NCBI GenBank assembly: GCA_036867785.1
Contig: CP145411.1
Location: 124,001 to 188,000 of the forward strand
Length of the DNA stretch: 64,000 nucleotides
Reading direction: 5' to 3'
Source: Plasmodiophora brassicae
Lineage: Eukaryota > Endomyxa: Phytomyxea > Phytomyxea > Plasmodiophorida
Notes under the pieces: generated by a model
The model's input: the letters and a program-made list of their open reading frames with translations, nothing else
Database searches by the model: none
Told to the model about the DNA's origin: nothing
Program-made: the position numbers and the translations under genes
In this document: positions 30,160 to 39,279 of the stretch, piece by piece
Layout: every line of letters starts with the position of its first letter
Position numbering within the stretch: position 1 is the first letter of the stretch

Positions 30160-31123
30160 GCGCGTATACGTTCTGCGTTCGTTGTCGTTTGCGGTGCATT
30201 GCCTGTCTGACTGGGGGCCAGGGCTGTCCGTCCGGAGTCCGTGGGCGGGCTTGTCGGTTTGTGACGGGTTCCGTTCTGGGTGCTGGTGGTGGTTTATTTG
30301 GTTCGGGCAGTTTACCTTTGCGAGTGCGATTGTTGGGGATATTTTGTTTTTCTTTTGTGCGTTGGTGGTGTTTTGTCTGGTCGGCGATGTTTGTTTTGTG
30401 TGTTCTTGAGGTCGGTGAGTACTGATGCCTTGGAGTGGTGTTGGTAGTGGTTCCGGCGTGGACTGCGTCTGTCATTGGGTTTGTGTCGGGGGTTCCTTCG
30501 GATGGGGCCGCACGTGCGGTTGGCACAGGTTTCCCTGTAGGTCGTGTTGGCACAGGTTTCCCTGTAGTTTGTGTTGGCACAGGTTTCCCTGTCGGTCCTT
30601 TTGGCGCGCGCAGGCGCGGCCGTTGTCCTGCAGAGGTGGGTATCGCCGATTCTTGCCGGCGATCTCTGCGTTGTGCTCCTGCTTCTTGCAGGAAGCATTA
30701 GGGGCCTGAGCTGCCCGACCGATTCGTCCTCTGGGCAACTGCCTGCGGCGCTGGTCGTGTCACCCATTTGACATGAGCCCCTCTCCCACTCTCCTTCTCC
30801 TCGGCGACGACGACGACGTCTATCCAGCTCACGGCATTTTCGCGGAGCACGTATCGTCATCAACCACAGTCGCAACCGCGCCAGCGATGACTTGCTGCTG
30901 TTGATGACGCTGCGTATGTGATTGGTATTGAATGTCAATCGCCCCAGTACTCTGCGGCTGCCAGCACATGGCAGGCGCAGGTTCTATTATTGACTTGGTT
31001 CAGTTGGCGGATTGCTCCTGCATTTTTGGCGTGCGCGGAATTTTTGGTGCACGGACGCCTCGGTTCAGATAGACGGCAGGCGATGGTTTTGACACAACGC
31101 GGCAGAAGGCATAATCGCCACCA
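30160..31123. other. Gene-free spacer with a 27-bp triplicate
   Basis: This spacer of 964 bases lies between the repeat island and the HMG-CoA reductase gene. It contains three 27-bp copies (about 30521-30601) of TTGGCACAGGTTTCCCTGT plus spacer. A long minus-strand open frame across it is Arg/Thr-rich and repetitive and shows no domain. I see no supportable gene. Confidence 0.5.
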
Positions 31124-33628
31124 ATGACGAAGACGCTGGCGACGGGCGAGAACGGCAAGCGTGTGAACGGCCACAAGGAGCGACTGGCTGTCTGGTCCGG
31201 GTATTTCAACAAGACCCTGCATGAAAGGCAGGATCAGCTGGCGCTGGTGTTCCCGGGTATCGATCCGACCTCGCTGGACGGCGGTGGCCTGACGGGTCCG
31301 CTCGCCGACGTCATGATCGAGAACTGCATCGGCACGCTCGGTGTTCCGCTTGGCGTTGCTCCGACGTTCATCATCAACGACACGCACTACGTCGTCCCGA
31401 TGGCCATCGAGGAACCCTCCGTCATCGCTGCCGCGTCTGGCGCCGCCAAACTCATCGCTGCCCATGGAGGATTCAGCGCCCAGTCCACGCGAAGCATCAT
31501 GACCGGCCAGGTATCGACACGTGTGCCCATGTGCTCTCCTGCCTGGCAATGGGGCTAACTGGTTCTTGATGTCCAGGTGCAGATCGTCGACCTGCCCGAT
31601 GTCATGACCGCTTGCCAGATCGTGAACAAGAACCGGGACACCCTGATCAGTGCGGCCAACGCGTTCTGTGCGTCGATGCAGGCTCGGGGCGGGGGCGTCA
31701 TCGACATCGTCCCTCGCGTCGTGGAGAAGCGCACGCTGTCGGAGGCGTTCCTCGTCGTGCACATCCAGATGGACGTCTGCGAGAGCATGGGCGCTAACGT
31801 CGTCAATACGGTCGCCGAAGGTGTCGCCCCTGCCATTGTCGAGCTTGTCGGCGGGCGTGCTGCGCTGCGTATCCTGTCGAATATGTGCCTGGAGCGACGG
31901 GCGTCGTCGTCGTTTCGGATCCCGTTCGACGCGCTGTCCTGGAAGGGCGTTCACGGGGCGACTGTCGCCAAGCTCATTGTCGAGGCGTACGAGTTCGCCG
32001 AATCGGACCCGTTCCGGGCGGCAACGCACAACAAGGGCATCATGAACGGGATCGATGCGGTTGCTGTCGCGACGGGTCAAGACTGGAGGGCCATCGAAGC
32101 GTCGGCGCATTCGTGGGCCTGCCGCAACGGGTACTACGGGTCCATAACGTCGTACGCGCTGGATGGCGACGCTCTGGTCGGGTCGATTGAGATGCCGATT
32201 GCCGTTGGCGTCAAGGGCGGTGCCCTGCATACGCATCCAGTATACCGTTTCACGATGGAGCTTCTCGGTGGGCCCTCGTCGGCTGACCTGGCCCAGATCA
32301 TCGTCTCGGTCGGGCTGGCGCAGAACTTTGCCGCTCTACGAGCACTGGCGGTCGAAGGCATCCAGCGTGGGCACATGTCGCTTCATGCTCGTAACATCGC
32401 AGTGGCAGCTGGTGCCGCCAGTGACCTGGTCCCTGAAGTTGCCACCTACATGACGCGCCGGAACATGGTGTCGCTGGCTGTCGCCACAGAGTACCTGGAA
32501 GCGCATCGCCTGATGACCGAAGTGTCGCTGCCTGCATCGAAGACGTCGGAGCGACGAGCGCAGCCATCGACGTTCCATCTGCAGGTTGACGCGTCAACTG
32601 GGTTCACCGTGAAGCTCAACGTTGTCGTGCCGACGCTTGGCGCGCGCCAGCCCGTCCACATGTTCTTGAAACGGGGCGTCGAAGCGCACCCGCTTCAAGA
32701 GGCGCTGCTCGGAAGCGGCAAGGATGCCGCCTGGATCAGCACCGTCTACGACAACATTGACATGATTCGGCTCGCGTCCAAGAACACCCCGCGGGAGAAC
32801 GTTCACCTGCTGAACAAGCTGAAGCTCGCGTGCGTTGCGTTCAATCTCATCTCGCACAACCTGATGCAGAACTGGCCGGCGAAGACAGGCGCCGTCCTTC
32901 AAGCGATGCTCGCGACGCCGGCGGTCGCTCCTCGTGACCTGTTCCGGAAGATGGACAAGGCCGAGTACCCGCCGGGCCTCGCACTCGGCCTCCCTCTGCT
33001 CGTCATGCTCGAGCAGATGTTCCTGTGCTCCATTGAGCAGTGGGTGCACAAGACGACGCTGATGGTCTCGTCACTGAAAGGCGAGCTTCGTGCAATGATC
33101 GAATGCGTTGCCCGCAAGCCGCTGTTCTCAGTGTCGATAGCGGACGCGTCGTCAGACGTCGACCTGCTCAACGCGTTCATGTCGTCGGGGCATTCCAAGC
33201 GCTGGCCAGCGTCGTTCTTCCTGCTGTGCGACGCTCTGGCCATGGATCCGACAACGCTGACCGCTCAGCGCATCGACCTCCTGCACCGAGTCGGGGAGTT
33301 TTTCGAGTTCGAGGCCATGTTTGCACACGATTGCTCGAGGTTCGACCGTGACCAGGGGGACGAACGGGTGCCGAACATCTACAAGGCCTTCCTGGACGCG
33401 CGAAGGCTCCAGCATTCAGCAAAGTCGCTGGCCCGATACCGCGACGCGGTCGACTCGCTCTGCATGGGGAAACGTCTTGCCATCATCGAGCAGGGCCACG
33501 CCGATGAGATACCGTTCGATGTCGAACTCCTGCTGAAGGCGTCCCGGCACCTGCGGCAGTACTATGGCCAAACGGTTATGAGCGGGGACCTGACACCCCG
33601 CTCCTCAACGTCCGAGCGCTCTCAGTGA
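31124..33628 (+). CDS. Class II (soluble, bacterial-type) HMG-CoA reductase with long C-terminal extension
   Basis: Two exons (31124-31510, 31577-33628), 812 residues. It reduces HMG-CoA to mevalonate or, in some bacteria, runs in reverse. Class II motifs: MIENCIGTLGVPLG (catalytic Glu), MGANVVNTVAEG, THNKGIMNGIDAVAVATGQD (catalytic Lys and Asp), VGVKGGALHTHPVYRF, SVGLAQNFAALRALAVEGIQ and GHMSLHARNIAVAAGAASD (catalytic His). There is no N-terminal membrane or sterol-sensing domain, unlike the class I enzyme usual in eukaryotes, so it should be cytosolic or organellar. Class II enzymes are normally about 430 residues. Here about 380 further residues follow (TFHLQVDASTGFTVKLNVVV, then mostly helical, ending PRSSTSERSQ) with no motif I know. 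An origin by lateral transfer is possible. Confidence 0.9.
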
Positions 33629-33695
33629 AGACGGGGCCTATCTCTCTCTCTCTCTACCCGAGTTGCAGTCAGTGTCCAATCTGGCGAATCATGTG

Positions 33696-33701
33696 AATAA
33701 A
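33696..33701 (+). terminator. AATAAA polyadenylation signal candidate for HMG-CoA reductase
   Basis: A canonical hexamer lies 68 bases after the HMG-CoA reductase stop, in the 130-base gap before the convergent RING-H2 gene ends. Confidence 0.5.
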
Positions 33702-33758
33702 TTAACCGATTCGATTCCCACATTATTGTGACCATGGCACGTTCGTCTGGTCCCATTG

Positions 33759-34755
33759 CTACACAGTTGACGCCTTGTATGTCACTTGTCGGACGCAGTT
33801 GGGGCACGTGCTGCGTATTCTCAGCCATTCGTCGATGCAGCCAATGTGGAACTTGTGATCGCACGACGGCAGCCTTCGTACGTCTAGGTCGACGGGTCGT
33901 CAGCAGCGCCACTGGATACGGCGTACTGCGTTTGCCCTACCGGCCCCGTCTTCCAGTTCCATGAGGCAGATCGTGCAGGCCGCGCCGGTTCCTGAATACG
34001 ATTCAATGGGCAGGTCCAGGAGCTGAGCAGACGTGAGCCCCGCTCTGCCCAAGGGCAACATTAGCCACGCTGGATCACGCGGTTACACGAGGCACAACCT
34101 TGCATCGAGGTCAAGCTCGGGGTCCATGGATTGAAGCCGGAGGAGCGTGTAGTAGAATTCGGCCGAGAAGACGAGCGTGCCAGGGGCACTGGCGCGAAGC
34201 GCGACCCCGATGATCAGCCCGAAGATGGACAAGTAGCTGACCGTGTACACGAGCAGGCAGACGAACCAGTAGACCGATGTGATTGTCGGCAGGCATTCAT
34301 GCGACGCCCGCAGCCAGAACGCACCGACCACCGTCCAGACCCAGATGAACGGGTACACAAGGCACACGTTGAACACTGACAGGCGAATCATTGTACGCCA
34401 CTGGCATATCCACCTAGGACCGTATAAGTGCAAGAGGGCGGCGGCCGCTGGTGTGCCCAGACCTTGGGTAGGTGACCGCGCAACAGAACGCCAGCTGGAG
34501 GACGCGCAAGGCGATGAACGCGGAGAAGTGCACCACCAGCCACACGTGCAACGGGTACGAGCACGTGCCATACTCCGACCAATTCAGCGCCACGACCGCA
34601 ATACAGCACCCCATCGCGAACACGAACAGCGCATCGCGAACCACCCGCATCGCCACGACTTGGCGGTTGTACTCTACGTGCTACGAGCAACGCTGACTGG
34701 CAGCTAGGTGGGCCTAAGGCACGGTCGCCACGGGTTCCCCCGTTACACTCTCCAT
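33759..34755 (-). CDS. Multi-pass membrane RING-H2 E3 ubiquitin ligase
   Basis: Spliced minus-strand gene from ATG 34755 to TAG 33759. A short cytosolic N-terminus is followed by four or more hydrophobic helices ([80 protein letters not shown]), a linker, then a RING-H2 finger joined across an intron: [13 protein letters not shown] then [18 protein letters not shown] and CPNC. The order C-x2-C, C-x-H-x2-H-x2-C, C-x2-C is complete. Plants and protists have many such membrane RINGs acting in ER or endosomal ubiquitination. The exact subfamily and some internal splice sites (notably near 34,480) are uncertain. Confidence 0.75.
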
Positions 34756-35018
34756 CTGGAAACGACCGTCGCTCTTTGGAATCTGGAACCCGGTGGATCG
34801 CTCGCGGACTCAGCCTGGACCCACCCACCTATGGTAGTTGCGCCCAGCACCTTGGCAGCGTATCGGGGCGCAGTTGCGGCCAGGTGGCGCGGACCATGGC
34901 GCCCCGCGTTTTACGGCGACGGTTTCGGTAGTCCGGCGCGGCAGTAAAATTCTGCATTCTCCGGCGCGTTGTCTCAGTCTAGTCCGAAGCTGCAACTCGG
35001 CAGGGGCGGTGGATCGCG

Positions 35019-35450
35019 ATGGCCGTAGGCGTCAGTGACGAGGGTGCATCGGCGGCGAGCAAGCCGGCGTTGGCCAAGCCCGTGTTCGTGTCGCTGTCGA
35101 CGTGCGAACCGGAGATGGCCGGGTACAATCTCAAGGTCCAGGTCATGTCGTGCAAGACGATTCAGGATCGGCGCCGGCCGGACGGGACGCGTCACGCCAT
35201 CGTCGAGGCCGTCGTCGCCGACCCGTCCGCCTGCTGCACGTTGACGCTGCGCGGCGACCAGGTCGATCTTGTCAAACCCGGCGACCGCATCATCCTCCGC
35301 AATGCGAAGACGGTCATCTTCGACGAGCACATGCGCCTCTGCGTCGACCCATGGGGGCGCATTGTCCCCGACGACAACCCCGACATGGCTGCCGAACAGA
35401 ACCTGGACAATGACCTGTCGGCGATCGCGTTCGAACTCGTCCAGAACTAA
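35019..35450 (+). CDS. OB-fold nucleic-acid-binding protein (plant At4g28440-like / SOSS-B-like)
   Basis: Single-exon gene of 143 residues. KPVFVSLSTCEPEMAGYNLK, CCTLTLRGDQVDLVKPGDRI, ILRNAKTVIFDEHMRLCVD and WGRIV follow the pattern of a small single-domain OB-fold family best known from plants, related to the RPA/SOSS-B oligonucleotide-binding fold. It likely binds single-stranded DNA or RNA. The acidic tail (NPDMAAEQNLDNDLSAIAFE) is not part of the fold. It starts 263 bases from the divergent RING-H2 gene and ends 90 bases from the convergent eS19 gene. Confidence 0.8.
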   Translation: MAVGVSDEGASAASKPALAKPVFVSLSTCEPEMAGYNLKVQVMSCKTIQDRRRPDGTRHAIVEAVVADPSACCTLTLRGDQVDLVKPGDRIILRNAKTVIFDEHMRLCVDPWGRIVPDDNPDMAAEQNLDNDLSAIAFELVQN

Positions 35451-35540
35451 ACGCCTCCCTAATTGCCATCTGCTATACGACGACACCGTGTGCATCCTGG
35501 TTGGCAGGGCATGCTCATCAGTTGTCAGACGTGTACTAAA

Positions 35541-35990
35541 TTACATGGCAATGCCAGGCTGGGACGCGACCTCGATCTTGCTAGCGATCGTGTCGAGCTC
35601 GCGGCGTCCCTTGCTGGTGACGCGCCGGCCCTTCTTGGTCTCGTCCTTCTGGACGATCTCGCAGGACTCCAGCTGCTGCAGGATGTTGCGGATGATGCCC
35701 TTGGCGGCCAGGGCGAACTTGTTCCGGCGGACGCCCCGTCGGTCAGCGCCGCCGTACACCTTCTGCAGGCCGCCGACCGACCCGCCACGAAGGTAGACGC
35801 GACGGGCAATAGCGGCCGCTCGCAGGTAGTACCAATCGGCGTTCTGCGGCGGGAGCTCCTTGTACGCGGCCGTCTTGCAGTACTCGGCCCACGACGGCAC
35901 CTTGATCTTGTCCGACTTCTTGAAGTGCTCGGCCAGCGCCTGCACGAACTTGTCCGCAGGGACGTCCTTGACGAGCTTCCCGACCGCCAT
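35541..35990 (-). CDS. RPS19: Ribosomal protein eS19
   Basis: Single-exon, 149 residues from ATG 35990; an upstream in-frame ATG at 36005 would add five residues with no family support. VKDVPADKFVQALAEHFKKS, DWYYLRAAAIARRVYLRGG, VGGLQKVYGGADRRGVRRNK and GRRVTSKGRRELDTIA are near-universal eS19 signatures. It belongs to the small cytosolic ribosomal subunit and is required for 18S rRNA 3' maturation. Full length, no anomalies. Confidence 0.97.
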   Translation of the reverse strand: MAVGKLVKDVPADKFVQALAEHFKKSDKIKVPSWAEYCKTAAYKELPPQNADWYYLRAAAIARRVYLRGGSVGGLQKVYGGADRRGVRRNKFALAAKGIIRNILQQLESCEIVQKDETKKGRRVTSKGRRELDTIASKIEVASQPGIAM

Positions 35991-36531
35991 GGCGACTAGC
36001 CACACGCCGGTTCAGACACCGCCCAACCCGCCGGCGGACCGACACAGACACGACGGACGTACCTCGATAGCAAGCGTTAGCGACGCAGTGGACCCTCGAC
36101 GCCGTGGCGCACTCCGCAGCTCTGACCGCTCGCGCTATATCGCCGGCGCCCTAATATCCGTCCCTTGCGCGCGCGCGCGCGCGTCGCACCGCACCCTGCA
36201 CCGGGCTGCCCCGCCTCTTGCTGCCGCACCGATGATCACGACTGCCATCAGCACATGGCCGCCAGATGGACGTCAGTGTGTGCTGGCCGGTAGTAGCAGC
36301 CGTCGAAGGTCCCGCGCATTTGATGTTGTTCGCCCGCCTTCGCCGACGTTCGGCACGTGCGCGTGTCGGATGCCACAGCGATAGTCGGGCGGGTGCCGGG
36401 GGAGGGGAACCGCGGCTGTGACGATGAGTATGACAAGGTATGTATAAGGCCGCGCAGACCGGGAACGGGGGAGGGGGGCGCGCGCGTGGTCCGCTTGCGT
36501 GGCACTCCTGCCGCCGAGTCGTGGTCGCCCG
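35991..36531. other. Divergent promoter region between eS19 and EXO1
   Basis: This region of 541 bases contains a short CG run (about 36168-36183) and no coding sequence I can support. It must hold both promoters; no TATA box is obvious. Confidence 0.5.
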
Positions 36532-38308
36532 ATGGGGATCCAGGGCCTGCTCCCGTTGCTGCGTTCGATCACGACCCCGGTGCACGTGTCGGCGTACGCC
36601 GGCAGCGTCGTGGCGATCGACACGTACTGCTGGCTGCACCGGGGCGCGTCCGCCCAGGCCGCCGCCATCTGCAAGGGCGACGCCGGCGCCGACGGATACG
36701 TCCACTTCGTGTGCGGCCGCGTCCAGATGCTGATCGACGCCGGCGTGCGCCCGCTGCTCGTCTTCGACGGCGCGCCGCTGCCCGCGAAACGCGCCCAGGA
36801 AGACTGCCGGGCCGAGCGTCGACAGCGGTGCCTGAGCGCCGCCCTGGAGCTGGAGGCGGCGGGGAACGCGGCCGCCGCCGAGAAGATGTACCGATCCGCC
36901 CTGGACGTGACGCCGTTGATGGCCAAACGCGTCATCGACGCCGTTCAGCAGCGGTTCCCCGCGGTCGCCTGCGTCGTCGCGCCGTACGAGGCGGACGCCC
37001 AGCTCGCCTGGCTCAGCGCCAACGGCCACGTTGCCGCCGTCATCTCTGAAGACAGCGACCTGCTGGCGTTCGGCGTCGAACGCGTCCTCTTCAAGGTACC
37101 CCGTTGTCGCGTTCGTGGCGCGCGCGTCCCTGACCGTTGCTGGGGCAGATGGACGGCCGGGGCCATGCCGACCAGGTGTGCCTGGCGCAGCTGGGCGCCA
37201 CGACCGACGTGGACCTGTCGCGCTGGACGCTGGAACAGTTCCGCCTGATGTGCATTGTGTCCGGGTGCGACTACCTGGCGTCGCTCGACGGCATGGGCAT
37301 CCGCACCGCGCACCGCCTCGTGCTCGCCGAGCGCACCCTGCCGCGCGTGCTCAGACGCATCCGCATGCAGGGGCGCATACGGGTCCCTCGCGACTACGAG
37401 GACGCCGCCAACAGGGCCGAGCTGACGTTCCGCCATCAGGTCGGCCGTCTGCGCGCTCCTGGCTCGCGCCGCGCTCTGACATCGCGCTGCAGAGGGTGTT
37501 CGACCTCGATCGCGACCGCCTCGCCCATCTGCAACCGCTGCCCGCGACGTTCGACGACGACACGTCGTTCCTCGGGCCGGACCTCGACCCGGACGTCGCT
37601 CGCGCGATCGCCGGCGCCCTCATCGACCCTGTCACGTTGCAGCCGTTCGAGACGCGCGCCCAGGCGGTCATGGACGCTGGTGTGCGTTCGCCGCCCGCGC
37701 TTCATGGCCCAATGGATTCGTACGTGATTCGGTCGTCGCCCGCGGTCGACAACCCGTTCGCGTGCCCCCGGCCGCGGTCGGCATCGAACCCGCCGCCCGC
37801 CGCCCGACCCTTCCAGAGCAGGCTCGTCCGCCCGGAGCGGATCAGCCTCGCCAGGCGGTGCGGGTCCCTGCCGACCGTGTCGCTGCAGGCGTTCCGCACG
37901 TCGTCGTCGTCCTGCTCGCGGCCGGCGTCCCTGGACAAGCTGGGGCACCTGGCGCGGCGCCGGCACAGTGTCCCGATCGCGCTGGACCCACCCGCGAGAC
38001 GGGAACGCGAACGCGCGGCGCCTGGCGATGCTCGGCACGCGTTGCCCGTCGCCGCCGAACGGGTGATGCCCGGCGACGACCTGCCAGCCGCTGTCGAGCG
38101 GGACGACGCGCGGTCGGCGTGTGCAACGGCGGGATCGTCCGCATCGTCGTCCAGCTGGACGCCGTCCGTCCCGGCCGACCTGTCCATCACGGCGCTGCTC
38201 GAGTCGAAGCGCCCGCTGAACCTGGTCAGCGACGCGCTCGAGTTCTACCGGTTCCGCGGCACCGTCGACCGGGCCATCGACGACGCCCTGGACCGGTTCG
38301 ACCGATGA
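36532..38308 (+). CDS. EXO1: Exonuclease 1 (XPG/FEN family)
   Basis: Three exons (36532-37095, 37149-37439, 37493-38308), 556 residues. MGIQGLLPLLRSITTPVHVS is the EXO1 form of the N-region. The metal-binding acids are all present: VVAIDTYCWLHRG, RPLLVFDGAPLPAKR, VVAPYEADAQLAWL, VISEDSDLLAFG and IVSGCDYLASLDGMGI. The enzyme is a 5'-3' exonuclease/flap nuclease in mismatch repair and end resection. The C-terminal third is Arg/Ser/Pro-rich and disordered, shorter than the human or yeast tail, but retains a conserved-looking end (ALLESKRPLNLVSDALEFYR) that may be a protein-binding motif. The upstream in-frame codon at 36499 is not ATG-supported by similarity. Confidence 0.9.
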
Positions 38309-38385
38309 CGCCGTCGCTCCTTGCACTAAACGAACGGGGTTTGCATAGGCCTGTTCCGGAACGTTCAGTCGACAACGACAGCACT

Positions 38386-38387
<2 letters not shown>

Positions 38388-38464
<77 letters not shown>
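38388..38464. repeat. (GT)n microsatellite, 77 bases
   Basis: Uninterrupted GT dinucleotide run 80 bases after the EXO1 stop and about 135 bases before the Zn2Cys6 gene. Alternating purine-pyrimidine DNA of this length can adopt Z-form and is highly mutable. Confidence 0.99.
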
Positions 38465-38465
<1 letters not shown>

Positions 38466-38599
38466 CGGCCTGTACGTCGAGATTCGTTACCAGGGCGGGC
38501 GCAGATCTCTCCGGGTACCCTCGAGTTGGGTGCGTGCCGTCCCAGGGCAGTAGTTAGCAAACGGGGGTCGCTAGAGGGGGTGTGTTCGCGTTGCCTACG

Positions 38600-39208
38600 A
38601 TGGACGCCGCCACCGCTGTCTTCGAATGGGCCGCCCGCGACGACGATGCTCGCCTGGCCAACGTGTTCGACCTGCCGTTCGCGAGCGCCGGCGTCTTCGA
38701 GGTCGACGCACCCGGCGCCGCGTTCACCAGCCTGGACACGGGCGCCGGCAACGCGCTGCTCCCCGCCTGGAGCGCCACCGCCCGCTCACTCGGCGCCGAC
38801 ACCTGGTACCAGCCCAGCGCGGTCGGCAAGCGCCTCCGACCTGAACCTGTCGCGATCGCCGGCGCCAAGCGCCCACGACCCGCACCCGTCGACGACGTGG
38901 AGATACGCGCGATCCTCTGGAACGAGATCGCGTTCGGCGTGGCGCCGGCCCCGTTCCAGCACAGCGGTCCGGCCGCGGTCGACCGCACGCCCACGAACGA
39001 TCGGTACGCGACGCGCGTCGCCTGCGTCCGCTGCTCGAAGCACAAGCTGCGGTGCGACACGCAGCGCCCCTGCCGACGGTGCGTCCAGAGCGGGGCGCAC
39101 AGCTCCTGCGCCGATCGCCAGCACGCCGCCGGTCGTCGTCGTCGTCGTCGCTGCAGCGGTGTCATCTGGGGCGCGCCGGTCGCCGCCGACGCCCCACCCG
39201 CGCTGTGA
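38600..39208 (+). CDS. Zn(II)2Cys6 binuclear-cluster DNA-binding protein
   Basis: Single-exon gene, 202 residues. The C-terminal part has a complete Gal4-type cluster, CVRCSKHKLRCDTQRPCRRC followed by x8-C (C-x2-C-x6-C-x5-C-x2-C-x8-C), with basic residues at the usual DNA-contact positions and a downstream Arg run. The N-terminal 130 residues (acidic and hydrophobic, VFEWAARDDDARLANVFDLP) look like an activation region. This zinc cluster is a hallmark of fungal transcription factors but also occurs in some protists. Here it sits at the C-terminus, whereas fungal proteins usually carry it near the N-terminus, and no coiled-coil dimerisation segment follows. Probable small transcription factor. 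Confidence 0.78.
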   Translation: MDAATAVFEWAARDDDARLANVFDLPFASAGVFEVDAPGAAFTSLDTGAGNALLPAWSATARSLGADTWYQPSAVGKRLRPEPVAIAGAKRPRPAPVDDVEIRAILWNEIAFGVAPAPFQHSGPAAVDRTPTNDRYATRVACVRCSKHKLRCDTQRPCRRCVQSGAHSSCADRQHAAGRRRRRRCSGVIWGAPVAADAPPAL

Positions 39209-39279
39209 CCTGGCGGGGGGCGGGCAATCGCCGAGTCGGACAGTAGATACACACATTGACACGTCGTCGTTCTATGTAA

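Noticed and set aside
30312-30938. A 208-codon minus-strand frame rich in Arg, Thr and Asn
   Set aside because: It runs through a 27-bp triplicate and the spacer next to a transposon, with no start context, domain or splice support.
36168-36183. CG dinucleotide run as a promoter CpG island
   Set aside because: The whole region is GC-rich, so the run is simply a short microsatellite. No independent promoter evidence.
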